Positions 34,971-45,141 of a DNA stretch of 64,000 nt are shown here, one piece after another. The stretch lies in contig KN832870.1 of NCBI GenBank assembly GCA_000827325.1, positions 62,001 to 126,000 of the forward strand, in the 5' to 3' direction. The first letter of the stretch is position 1; each line of letters starts with the position of its first letter. The stretch comes from Oidiodendron maius Zn. Taxonomy: Eukaryota > Ascomycota > Leotiomycetes > Myxotrichaceae. The notes below the pieces were generated by a model. That model ran no database searches. It saw nothing but the letters and a program-made list of their open reading frames with translations, and was not told where the DNA came from. A program made the position numbers and the translations under genes.

Positions 34971-35468
34971 ATGGCTCAGAGTGGTGTTAATGTATCGTTG
35001 TGTTATGATGTTGTGTTGTGTTGAGGATATTTAATTCGACACAATCGCAGCTCAAAGCTTAGTGGATTAGCTTGAATATCGTAAGAGCGACAACTTTCAA
35101 AGCTCACCGCTGCTTGCATGGATCTCAGGCAAGGAAGATCACTTACATTCCTAACAGCCCCAAACGGGTGAGAAATTCTACCAGCGATCTCTCTTCTTAT
35201 GTTGTATCCCAACAAGAACCTTCCTTAGCATAATTCTTGTTATCCTCCCTTGGCTCTGATTCTGTGTCTATAATAGCAACCAATTCAATAGTCTATATAG
35301 AAATTCTTTGAGCCGGCTTTTTATCTGGAAGCTGAATGGTGTGAACACCCTGGATGAGGGGGAGAGCTGTAGTTATTGATTTTCGATAAATGGGACAGTT
35401 TTCGCAGATCTTATCTATAACCTTGGAGACTGTATTGTAATGAAGATTCTTGAACTGAGGCAATATAG

Positions 35469-35700
35469 GTGCACAGGTTGTAGTCAGGAATCAAGGTGAA
35501 ACTCAGTATTATATTAAGTGATACAGAGACAACTAAAGTAAGAAGAGATTCAGGAGAACTAGAGCCTTTTATGCTCAATACTATGCACTCAATTGAGTCA
35601 CCAAATAGGCTCCTACCTGGTTACCTTATAGGCACCGGTAGGCAGCCGAACAGGCAGATGTATAGTATGTGTAAATGTGCCTGAAGCCCTAGGACCTAGT
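35469..35700 (+). mobile_element. Decayed element copy, family of 36947-37245
   Basis: Begins GTGCACAGGTTGTAGTCAGG and AATCAAGGTGAAACTCAG and stays closely similar to 36947-37165 for about 220 bp (AGAGCCTTTTATGCTCAA, CAATTGAGTCACCAAATAGG). Nearly all differences between the two copies are A/G or C/T. The right terminal repeat is missing here. Confidence 0.7.
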
Positions 35701-36146
35701 CAATAAAGATTATAAGGTGCAGCTATCTCGATAAGTGCAAATTTAATAGAAGCCCGGTACTATCATAATTATAATTTGGCTGAGATCAGCCAAGAATACT
35801 GAATGATACAGCAAGGTCTCTGGAAAGAGGCCCGGAACAGAAAGATAAACTACGGAAGCCACGCTAGACGCTGGTATAAGCGGATCCTTCCCGAGAGGGG
35901 TAGAGTTGATTTACTAGTAGCTAATTAAGGGTCTGCATTATATATATAAGGAAATATAATATATTTCGTATAAAGTAGAAGCTATTAGACAGTTAAAATT
36001 TTCGGAGCTCTATATACCAATATATACTATATTTTTGCTGCCTATATATATGACTACTTGTGATTGGTAAATATTACTGGACTAGCTAGCTATATCTAAT
36101 AATAAGGCCATTGCTCTTATTCTATACTGACAGGGACTGAGATATC

Positions 36147-36282
36147 TCAAGAGTCGGAATTATCCAGGGTTGATTTCAAAGCCTGGACGAGATTCCGTAC
36201 CTCTTCAACTGTATTGTAATACAGAAGGGAACAGCGAATCACCCCATTTTCTGCGTCAATGCCGAGTACCTCGGGGCATTAA
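36147..36282 (-). pseudogene. C-terminal fragment of a class V aminotransferase-like gene
   Basis: Minus strand reads GIDAENGVIRCSLLYYNTVE, then EVRNLVQALKSTLDNSDS and a stop at 36149-36147. The RxSLxxYNTxEEVxxLVxxL pattern is the C-terminal signature of cysteine-desulfurase/isopenicillin-epimerase-like enzymes. Only about 40 residues remain, directly abutting the RA-domain fragment. Confidence 0.6.
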
Positions 36283-36535
36283 TGTTATACCTCTTCAGCG
36301 CCGCAGGAATGATCTTGTGAGTTGGATCATCCGGTGAAACCCGAAAACTCTTGAATATCTCAGAGTTACTAACGCTCGGCACTTCTCTCTCACTTTCAGA
36401 CTCTAGAGGAGTAGCTGAGCTGCTAGAAGTAGTAGAAGGATTTGCCTCCATGGACCCTGTGACATCAATGCCTGTTTCTGTCTCCTGTCGTGGTGGATGT
36501 CGAATATTCTCTTTATCGATTTCATTTCGACACAA
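36283..36535 (-). pseudogene. Ste50-like Ras-association domain fragment
   Basis: Minus strand has a Ser/Thr-rich linker (NPSTTSSSSATPLESESE) followed by EIFKSFRVSPDDPTHKIIPA and ALKRYNIN, the start of the Ras-association domain of fungal Ste50 adaptors. The domain breaks off after about 25 residues, and the SAM domain is absent. It is a gene fragment in a transposon-rich region, not a functional adaptor. Confidence 0.65.
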
Positions 36536-36946
36536 GAGGTTACTTAAAGGGGTTTAAACTACTTGCTCTATAATTTAAGTAGTTAAGAAGCTAAAAATAA
36601 ATAATGAAATTAATAATTAAGTTTTATCCTTATTTTATCTAAAGGCTAAGTTCTTTATAATTGATATATATATATTGTAAGTTAACTAAATAAGTAGGTT
36701 ATTTACTTTTCTAAGACTCTATTATAAAATATTAATTAAAGCTTTAAGTATATATCCCTTAAGACTCAAGATCTAGAATTTAGAGGATTTATATAAGTCA
36801 CTAAAAAGCTAATTAGGTCTCTATAAAGAGACCCTACTCTAATATACCTATATTTAATAGTTGTCTCTATATTACTTAATTTATCTACTGCTTCTATATA
36901 TCTTTATACTAAAAGCCTATAGTAAATCTTGAACTGAGGTCACATA

Positions 36947-37245
36947 GTGCACAGGTCGTAGTCAGGAATCAAGGTGAAACTCAGTGTTATATTAAGTGAT
37001 GCAGAGACAACTGAAGTAAGAAGAGATTCAAGAGAACTAGAGCCTTTTATGCTCAACACTATACACTCAATTGAGTCACCAAATAGGCTCCCACTTAGTC
37101 ACCCTATAGGTACCAGTGGGCAGCCTAGTAGGCAGCTGTATCGCATGTGTAGAGATGCTTGAGGCCTTATACCAGTCAACAGTAAATATAACTGAGTTTT
37201 ACTTTAATTCTTAACTATAACCTATATATTACTTAACCTCTACTT
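36947..37245. mobile_element. Inverted-repeat element (MITE-like), RIP-eroded
   Basis: Left end GTGCACAGGTCGTAGTCAGG then AATCAAGGTGAAACTCAG; right end at about 37186-37245, in reverse complement, ends with a related TAAAGTAAAACTCAG. The two ends are therefore terminal inverted repeats of about 40 bp around 200 bp. Single right-end copies occur near 15065-15160 and 58287-58365; the latter keeps the most C/G and looks least eroded. Confidence 0.65.
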
Positions 37246-37835
37246 AAGACATTGTAACAACTTTATTACGTTTAATTTCTTTATTTACTCCCTTTATAAC
37301 TTAAGAAAGAGACCTTTAAATAAGGTCCTTTAGTCCAGTATTATAGATATTTAATACTTAAGACTAGTAACCTTTGTATATTTCCTCTATTTGCTGCCTT
37401 TATAGCTTTACATGAGCCTTAAGGGCCTTATAAAGTTATAAGGGGGGTATTTTAGAGTCGCTGATTATAATACTGATATCTGACTGAGTTTATCTTATAA
37501 AGTTGTAGGAGTTTCTGGGATTAAAATCGCGAGAAGCTTTTTATGCCTATATTTTATAGTTTAATAGATTTAATTATAAAAGAAAATAATCTACTATATT
37601 GCAGTGAAACTGAAGTCAAAATACTAAAATAATACTGCAAGCCTGTGAATTCTAGAGTCGAGAACGATTCTAAGGGGTAAACCAGTATCGCTAAACTATA
37701 CAATTAAATCGGAAACAAACTTCCACTACGTGGGCAAATACTGACATAGTGTGGGTGATGGCTTTTTCTCAGCTTTGACTTCTTGCGTATTGGAAGTTTT
37801 AGAGTGAATATCCAGATATTGAATGATCATGGGAA
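37246..37835. other. AT-rich intergenic region at the left border of the catabolic cluster
   Basis: About 0.6 kb, very TA-rich up to 37700, then the 3' flank of the cluster regulator. No gene is visible. The sharp composition change near 37700 marks the border between transposon debris and the gene cluster. Confidence 0.5.
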
Positions 37836-39401
37836 CTAGAACAAGGGTACCAGATCGCGCAGCCTCAAGCCATTAAGGTCGGCGACTCTTATCACAGTTG
37901 TATGTATCCATTGAGCGTGTCTGCTCGCCGGTAGAAAAGCAATATAAGCAATTCTCAGGGAGATCAGTAACGAGAGTCCGGGTCTATTACGATAATCCGA
38001 AAGGTAGTACCCCACGCATTTGCAGATCTCAGCTGCAATAGATTGGATATTATTTAATTCATTAGGTGGACAGAGAGGTCCACGAGCGTTTGCGGGAGGC
38101 AAGTGGAATGCGGATGTGCTGGCGTCGAATGTTGGGCTTATAGCTTTAGCACCGAGCTTGAGGAGAATCATTAGAGCCGTATTGTAGAAAATAAATTCGT
38201 CAGCCCGCTCTAGGCTCGAGAAGTAGAACATGGTTGGAAACAGAGGCTGCTCATCTAGATACTGTTGTACTGGAATCTCGTGGTAGGAATTCGGGTACTC
38301 CTCCTTCCATCGACTTCGCCAAGCATATAACCCGCGAAGGTGGATTAGGATATTCCTCTCGAGTGCCTCATGGGATGATGAAGCTTTCTGTACTCCCTCC
38401 ACTTCGGGATTCCGGATGTTTCTTGCGTCATCCATGAGCCCAGGCAGATCGCACCAAATATCTTGCAAGTGGGACATAGCATTTTTTGATGACGGCTCCA
38501 GAGCCCAAGGAACAGTTTTCCATTTGATTTGTTCCAAGAAGCAGCGCTTCCCTCTGATCCAGCTTTCTAAGATAATGTTGATTCGATTAGCTTCGAAGAT
38601 ATCCTTCTCAGGTTTTGTTTGGTGTCTCTCGGGGCCCCGTAGCTCGATCAGCCTTCCAACCCCCCCAGCATGACTAATCCAGCCATAATTAGAGTCGCTG
38701 GCAATAAACTACATGTTAAATGTTACATATGGTTGACATAGCCCACGGCAGGGAAGATTTCTAGCTCACCTCGTAAACCTCGAGCGTTACGGCACTAGAG
38801 AGGATAGCTAATGAAAAGGCCTTTTCGGAATATTGTAGGTCCTGATTAAGCCGCTTTAAAGCTTTCCTATAGTTCAGAACACCCCGCTTAATCACGGCCT
38901 CTTGCCGATGTTTTCGGCCAAAGTAGGCCGTACTAAGCGCACGCATGCTTAGTTGTGCAACTAAAGATGTCGTGTCTTTAGCATGAATGTGCATCAATGA
39001 CGTTGGCATAACGATGCTGAGAAAAAGAACCGAGAGGAGAAAAGAGACATGGATGTTGTCTTCGAATGCAGACATATCAAGGCTGGAAGGAACAGATGGC
39101 TTTGTTGGCACACCGAGAAATCGAGTGTTGGAATGGCTTGGTGCGATGACAGAGTCAGTGGCCTGACCCTTTTCCGCGTCCCGTATAGTCCGTGAGACTT
39201 CATCAACGAATCGGCGCTCCCGCACATAGCCTTCGCACTCATATCCGATATTTTGACATTTTTCGCATGCTGGACGCCGCTCGTCGCATTTGACCTTCCT
39301 TCGACGGCACGTGTTGCACCCTAGGTTTATCAACCAATTTTATTCTGGTTAGATCTCGCCTCCACATATCGAAACTCACCTTTTGACCTTGTTGCTCCCA
39401 T
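37836..39401 (-). CDS. Zn2Cys6 transcription factor of the 37.8-55.1 kb cluster
   Basis: Three exons, 481 residues: 39401-39380, 39320-38770, 38708-37836; introns 59 and 61 nt. Cys9, 12, 19, 26, 29 and 36 form CX2CX6CX6CX2CX6C ([20 protein letters not shown]); intron 1 falls just before the first Cys, with only seven residues upstream. The body is the fungal_TF_2 (PF11951) type: [51 protein letters not shown], a terminal [19 protein letters not shown]. It is intact. As the only regulator inside the cluster, it is the likely pathway-specific activator. The start codon is preceded by a minimal upstream frame ATG-GAT-TAG that lies in the first of four shared motifs, so translation may be damped. 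The assignment to its neighbours is inference. Confidence 0.88.
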
Positions 39402-39405
39402 TGTT

Positions 39406-39435
39406 CCTAATCCATGGGTAAAAGAGCGAGCCGTG
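39406..39435 (+). promoter_or_regulatory. Shared cluster motif, copy 1
   Basis: CCTAATCCATGGGTAAA followed by AGAGCGAGCCGTG. It begins four bases upstream of the regulator start codon, so on the regulator's strand it lies in the 5' leader. This copy differs from the others in the right half (AGAGCGAGC for AATGCGACC). Confidence 0.6.
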
Positions 39436-39505
39436 CTCTGTAGCTCTATATAGGAAAAAATTTCGGGACCAGGGCTGCAATATGCGACGGACCTTATCCA
39501 CTTTC

Positions 39506-39535
39506 CCTAATCCATGGGTAAATTTGCGACCCGTG
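39506..39535 (+). promoter_or_regulatory. Shared cluster motif, copy 2
   Basis: CCTAATCCATGGGTAAA followed by TTTGCGACCCGTG, about 100 bp further upstream of the regulator, with a TTCC prefix also present in the 53.5 kb copy. Same orientation as copy 1. Confidence 0.62.
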
Positions 39536-40100
39536 TGCGAACCCACCCGCGACCCCGCTTGCAACGCCCGTCCCATGAAGCAGATCATCCGTTCCCTGGC
39601 TCCGACGTCAGTGCAATGCTCTGTGACTGGAACCCTGGAATATGTAATATCTCACATTCTAGGCAGCTGTGAACGCCTCCTGATCCCAAAGTATCGGGAT
39701 AATATAGTCCGGATTATGTGTGATGGCGGTAGGAGATAGTGACAAGGCAAAGTATGCATGGCGTCCTGCGAAGGGTGGCGGCATAGGGAGAACGGATTCG
39801 GCCTAAGTCTAGAAAATCCGCAGATGGGCCCACAAGAGGCACAATGAAGACCATTGGTTGTAGTGTATCTGCAATCTTGGAACTTCTCCACTGGATACAT
39901 GCCGCACCACAGAAGCTCTAATGCAAGGGCATGTTAGGCTGGGATAAAGAAGCACAAGGTGCGAATCTGACAGTGTGCATCTGCGGCCACCTCCTCCACG
40001 GAACCGAAAGGAGCACTCTCTTCGAAAATTTATGACTCGGCGTGCTTCTACACAATACTGGCAACATTCATATACCAATTGATAAATTATTCAGAGCAAC

Positions 40101-41271
40101 ATGAAGGTCGAAGGAGGAACATTTGTCATATCTGGAGGGCATGTGATGAGCATACCCCATGTGAGCAAGAAAGCGATCAGTACTAATATGTATCACACCG
40201 CAGAGCTTCAGGCCTTGGCCGAGCATGTGTAGAGGACATATGTCGCCTTAATGGATATGTAGCTATTCTGGATATTAATGCAGAACTTGCCAGTGAACTA
40301 GTGAAAGACATTGGAGGAGGAAAGGCCAAGTTCTTCGAAGCAAACGTCCTGGAGACGGAGAGCATTTCTGCCGCCATGAAAGCAGCTCTGGCCTGGTCCA
40401 AAGAGACTGGCAAGAAGATTAGAGGAGTGATTACAGCAGCAGGGGTCTCTGCTCCCGCAAAGGCTTGTTGGTTTTATTATGACTTCCTTTTATTCCTCAC
40501 ACCTAGGCGGTATTCTGAAAAGTGGCTCCGAGTTGGAGCCCGATGGGTTGACTTGATAGTGAAAATTGCAAGGCGACATAGTCTGATAGCAGTAGCAGCC
40601 TATTTTGTGTCCATGTGTTATCTCTTTCAACCTTGTAACTGATCGAATATGGATTCTAATAGCTTTTCTACTTGTAGATTCTCGATCGCCATGGAAATCC
40701 CTTCAGCCTTGATGACTTTGACTTTGTTATGAACGTCAATGTCCGAGGAACTGTCGACCTTATACGCCAATGCCTCCCCCACATGGCCAATACCACGCCT
40801 GTTGGAGAAGATGGCGAACGAGGAGTCGTCATTATGGTAGCCTCGGCTGCTGCATTTGATGGCCAGCCTGGCCAGGGTACCTCCCCTCTCTCAGATTTAA
40901 TATCATGCTGATGGACTTTTACAGTGGCATACAGCGCTTCGAAGGGTGCCATTGTGGCTCTAAATCTGCCAATGACAAGAGATCTTGCACGCTATGGAAT
41001 CAGAGTTGTTACCATTGCACCGAGTCTCTTCAATTCAAAGATGGCTCCTATGATGTCTGATAAGGTCCGCACAAGCTTAACTACTGCGATGGAGTTCCCA
41101 GGTCAGGTTGATCATTTCTAGCTTAACAATAATAGTTGCTGATAAGAATCAGTGAGACCTGGACATCCACGTGAGTTTGCACAGCTGGTAATACAGAGCA
41201 TAGAGAATATCATGCTTAATGGTGTGGTGCTTCGACTTGATGGAGGCATGAGAATGCCAGGAAAGATATAA
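40101..41271 (+). CDS. HSD17B10-like short-chain dehydrogenase (3-hydroxyacyl-CoA type)
   Basis: Five exons, 263 residues: 40101-40138, 40204-40462, 40678-40876, 40925-41101, 41153-41271. The nucleotide-binding SGGASGLGRA motif is assembled across intron 1; then [46 protein letters not shown], the YSASK catalytic block, and the end [18 protein letters not shown]. This is the type-2 3-hydroxyacyl-CoA dehydrogenase pattern. Introns 1 and 2 begin with GC (GCATGT and GCTTGT) rather than GT; every nearby GT is out of phase. Intron 2 is long, 215 nt. It would oxidise a 3-hydroxyacyl-CoA or a hydroxy-branched intermediate with NAD. The C-terminal GKI is not a standard peroxisomal signal. Confidence 0.86.
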
Positions 41272-41853
41272 CCTATAAATACAAAATGAATACATGTGAT
41301 GGTTCAAAGTTAAGTTTCTGTCACACTCTGTTAAAGTGTATAAAGGGCCATAGCCGAGAGCGTGCAGAGGCGCAGATGTTGGAAAACTATAGTAGAATAC
41401 CAGCATTCTAAGCTTTGATTAAGTAGAGTGCTAGTTTAACCTCATGTGCCCGGAAGTCCAATCATGGACACTCCAGATATAAAATTTACTGTCATACAGC
41501 CATACAGGAGGTTTGGACTCCTGAATGAAATGAGAATATATAATCTCAACTTGGCACGCGGAATGGATCCCTGATGCTAGGGGACTGGCTTCAAATTATG
41601 GAAGAAATATCACCTTGCTAGTAATCCCGCCGGCCACGCGGATGAATATGTTTGATTGTTGAGGGCCCTCCAGTTCCCCAGGCCATATAAAGTAGTAACT
41701 AGAGCGATTTTGGCAGATAGACTTGTGAGGGAAAGCCTCTGAACCAACGAACTCTCTTTGTTCAAATAGCTGAGCCACATCTATAGTTAACGGCATCCTC
41801 TTAGCAAAATTCCGTGGTACTCTTAGAGTGTACTAGCTTATCGTAGTATAATG
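41272..41853. other. Convergent 3' flanks
   Basis: About 0.6 kb between the ends of the dehydrogenase and the transporter. A minus-strand frame of 66 codons at 41596-41796 shows no domain. No terminator can be defined for a eukaryotic gene by eye. Confidence 0.4.
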
Positions 41854-43751
41854 TCATATAACCGATTTGATATCCACTACAGTCCTCTGCATATTTACCA
41901 TCTCTATCACAGATGCTCTATAACCCTTCCAGTGCCTCTTAGGCACGCCCTCTAAATATATCTCGTTAATCTCTGCTAGGGTACGATTTGATGTCTCGGG
42001 CCTATTGCGTGTTACTGTATGTGTCTTTCGAGACATATTAATTTAGAAACATACAGATAGAAATAAGTTAAAACTGTTGTTACCGCCATACAGCCTGCAA
42101 AGATCAAGAAAGCTTTAGCGCCAAGGTTGCCACTACAAGAAGGTCAGTTGTAAATACAAAGCTGGCGAGGTTAGAGGGAGAGTAACGTACGCGCCGGCGT
42201 TGATTATTTGCGGTATAGCAAAAGTCATGATAATGGCTGTGGTGTATGCCCAAAAGGCTGACCATGTCATGGTGGCCTCTCTAAGGCGTGAGGTAGGAAT
42301 CTCTGTGGGTAGGACGTAGCACCTAGGGCACATTTTAGCCTGCCATCCAGGACGAATTTTCTCAGTAGATATACTGACATGGATTGAAACCCAACAGCAT
42401 AGACAAAAGAGAAGACGATACACAACGACGCAAGTGCATCTGTCTCTTGTCTTGTGCGCAATCCTCCGCAGGCCAAGCCCCCAGCGGCGGTGTCGATGAG
42501 GAAGAGAGCAACGCATCCACCAAGCGCGATAGGGCGTCGTCCGATCCTATCCAAACAAAAGGGACCAACGATGGTACCAAGGAAGTTGATGACAAATAAA
42601 ATAACGGTGATTCTGAAAGGATCACTAACTCCGCTCTGCACGAGAAGAACAGTTGAATAGGTCGCAGTAAGTATTTGGCCACTGGCCTCGCCCAGACAGA
42701 GTCCAGCCCCAGATACCAACGTACGCTCTAGCTGCGACTTACGCAAGATCTCCCACCACTTGATATTGGCAGGGCCAGACAATTGTTGTACCTGGGCTCT
42801 CTGAGCTATAAATATTTCCGTCTCGACTAGCGCAATATCGTTGGTGCGGAGGGATGCAAGGACTATTCGGGCTTCATCCACCCGGCCTTTACTCAGCAGC
42901 CACATTGGACTCTCTGAAAGGACCAATGACAGGAGGAAGAAGGACCCGGGAGCTGCAGCTTGGATCGCCAATAGAATGATATATTGCCTCTTGTCGGGAA
43001 TCTTTTCAGTGCCCCACACTATAACAGTTGCGACAACACCAGTGAGTGAAGCAGTTGCGACAGTAAAGCCCACGGCGCGGGCACGGAAATGTGCTGGGAC
43101 GATATCGGCAAGATAGAGCGGGGCAACGTTTGTGACGAGGCTTATGCCGACGTCTGCTCGAGGTCAGGACGGGAGGAGATGGGATTTGAAATTAGGAAGG
43201 CTTACAGTTCCAAAACCTTCCAACCACCATCGCCGCAATACCAGGAGCAAAGACTTGAAGGAGTGAACCAGGGAAAGAACACAAGCCGTATGCAGCAAGC
43301 ATGGTCATCTTGCGGCCGAACTTGTGCTGTATAGCGTTGGCAGCAAACGACCCTATAGCAGCACCGGCGAGAGGAATGCAGGTTAAGAGATTCAGGCTAC
43401 CAGCCTGGAGTTTTGTCAACTTGTGAAACCTACATCGGCACATCAAGGCCATACCGTGAAGACAGGGAGGCCTCCAACTCCAGGGCCTTGGTATGTCTCA
43501 ACAAAGAGGGGTAGTGAAGCGAGAGGTGCAACAAGAGCGTTATCATAGCCATACAAGGCCAATGATAAGCTTATTATCAGAACTGTTCGCGTATATTAGT
43601 AAATTTGTATTCTAGATTGCTGTCAAGCAAGAAAACGGGCCATACGGTTCATAACCACTCGCCAGTTCATCCATCTCCTCTTTTCAAGAGACTGGGACTC
43701 GGCTATTGTGATTGCTTCCACGTGGGTGGAAATCCCCTGTGTTTCGCCCAT
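41854..43751 (-). CDS. MFS sugar/carboxylate transporter
   Basis: Seven exons, 528 residues: 43751-43646, 43582-43455, 43404-43206, 43153-42375, 42339-42191, 42132-42055, 42001-41854. Sugar-porter features include LALYGYDNALVAPLASLP, AGAAIGSFAANAIQHKFGRK, PESxMWLLSKGR-like SPMWLLSKGRVDEAR, LDRIGRRPIALGG, LPTEIPTSRLREATMTW, AKAFLIFAGCMAVTTV and LAEINEIYLEGVPKRHWKGY. Twelve spans are expected at the plasma membrane. The family takes hexoses, maltose, quinate or lactose-like substrates; which one is not clear. The 35-nt intron between exons 4 and 5 is shorter than usual, so that junction is provisional. Within this catabolic cluster its likely job is importing the pathway substrate. Confidence 0.87.
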
Positions 43752-44273
43752 CCTGCCAATGATGCCTGAAGAACTTTTGTAGATGCCTGTGCAAGGGAGA
43801 GAATAAGAAGCTTCCAGCCGGATCGTGGAGATGGGATCTTATAAGATGTAATGTCAACTAATTTAAAACATTCGAAATCTGGGATTGAGGACATCTATAC
43901 AAACATCTGTATATTTATCACCTTGATTAGGCCATGATACCCGGATTGACTTCGACGTACCCCGCATTCCAACCCCGTGGGGTTATGCACCTTTCAATAA
44001 GCAACATCCAGGCGAAGTATACTCTAGATCCTAATTGGGTTTACGTCCAAACGGGCGATTGAGCTTCTGTAAGGTTTGCAGCAAAGACGGTGACAGGGAT
44101 TCAAAGCGATGAGGTAGTGGGAATATCACATATTGACAAAGGTCTACTAGCCGCAATCTCAGATTTAGCTGGGCTCATAAAACATTCAGAGCTTATTTAG
44201 TTGGTGTTCGTGAGACGCACGTACTAGTCTATATTGGAAGTAGCTCGCTCTACCATCGCGGACCCCTCTCTGA
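43752..44273. other. Intergenic region upstream of the transporter
   Basis: About 0.5 kb with no gene; likely promoter of the transporter. It contains ACCCCGCATTCCAACC and CCCCGTGGGG near 43970, GC-rich boxes of the kind bound by zinc-cluster regulators, but no copy of the shared cluster motif. Confidence 0.4.
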
Positions 44274-44963
44274 TTGGACCATCAGTATACTCAAAATGGA
44301 GTGGCCCACATACGGACGTATCGAAAAGCAGTGTGGAAAGTGGTCACGTATTTGCTACTTTGGCCAGGGCAAGGCAAATATTGGATGACCAGGCTACCTA
44401 CCCGTAGGCGATGCCTTGTTTGCAGCCACGGTGGCATGCTGACCCAGTCTGCAATACAGGTTCATCTCAGGCAGTATCAGTCGAATCCCCTTCGAACTAA
44501 GATGGTGACTACTGGCACCCTATACGCACTGCAAGAGATGCTCACATTGTGGATTACAAAGGACTACAATAAGCATGGCCACTACTTCACCTCTCGGGTC
44601 CCGAAGATGGCTGCGTATGGAACTTTCATTAACGCACCTTTGGGACACTTCTTGAATTGCATCCTTCAAAAGGTAATCTCCGATCGAACGAGCCTGAAAG
44701 CCAAGATCATCCGGATTCTTGCCTGCTATAAAGATCAGTTGGGTCGTCTCGGCTGTCACTCTTGCCTTCGCGCAGAATTTCCCTTCCCGAGCAGGCATGG
44801 ATTCCCATTATCCAAGATTGTCGCTTTCGGCATTAGAACATACATCGGTTCGGTAGCAAAGAGGAAGCGTATTGCAGGCCTGAGGAGGGGATTGAAGAAA
44901 GTGAATAGAGGAGACAGAGTTAACTACCAAGATGCACCTAATAACTGCGAGATCGGAAATTGA
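44274..44963 (+). pseudogene. Mpv17/PMP22-like membrane protein, internally deleted
   Basis: A peroxisomal/mitochondrial Mpv17-type protein is recognisable in one frame: LTQSAIQVHLRQYQSNPLRT, then LYALQEMLTLWITKDYNKHG, VPKMAAYGTFINAPLGHFL, LQKVISDRTSLKAKIIRIL, and, after a gap, IVAFGIRTYIGSVAKRKRIA. Between them about 60-70 residues that should hold two membrane spans are missing, and a remnant (WVVSAVTLAFAQNFP) is in a different frame. The 5' part before about 44440 is not family-like. It is most likely dead, although the frame is open. Mpv17 relatives sit in peroxisomal or mitochondrial membranes, which suits the neighbouring genes. Confidence 0.7.
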
Positions 44964-45141
44964 GAGTTCGCAATACCGCAGTGCTATTGAGTCACGTGTT
45001 ACCACTCATTCAATAACGCCATCATAATGGCTTCCATTGGATGTAAAAGTCAGCCACCTGCACATAAAGAAATCAAACCCTATTATCCTTCAATACTTGC
45101 CCAAATCAATTCAACATCCACTTCGTAGCGTCGGCTCCACC

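Larger units (their letters stand above)
33121..36146. other. AT-rich, transposon-rich gene desert
   Basis: About 3 kb with no intact gene. It is strongly TA-rich and contains a decayed regulator fragment (34692-34970) and a mobile-element copy (35469-35700), listed separately. Remaining frames have no recognisable domain. The composition suggests long exposure to RIP. Confidence 0.55.

Noticed and set aside
35469-37245. The two direct copies as LTRs of one retrotransposon
   Set aside because: They are direct repeats 1.5 kb apart, but the right copy has its own terminal inverted repeats, there is no TG...CA border or tRNA primer site, and single ends occur elsewhere. A MITE-like family fits better.
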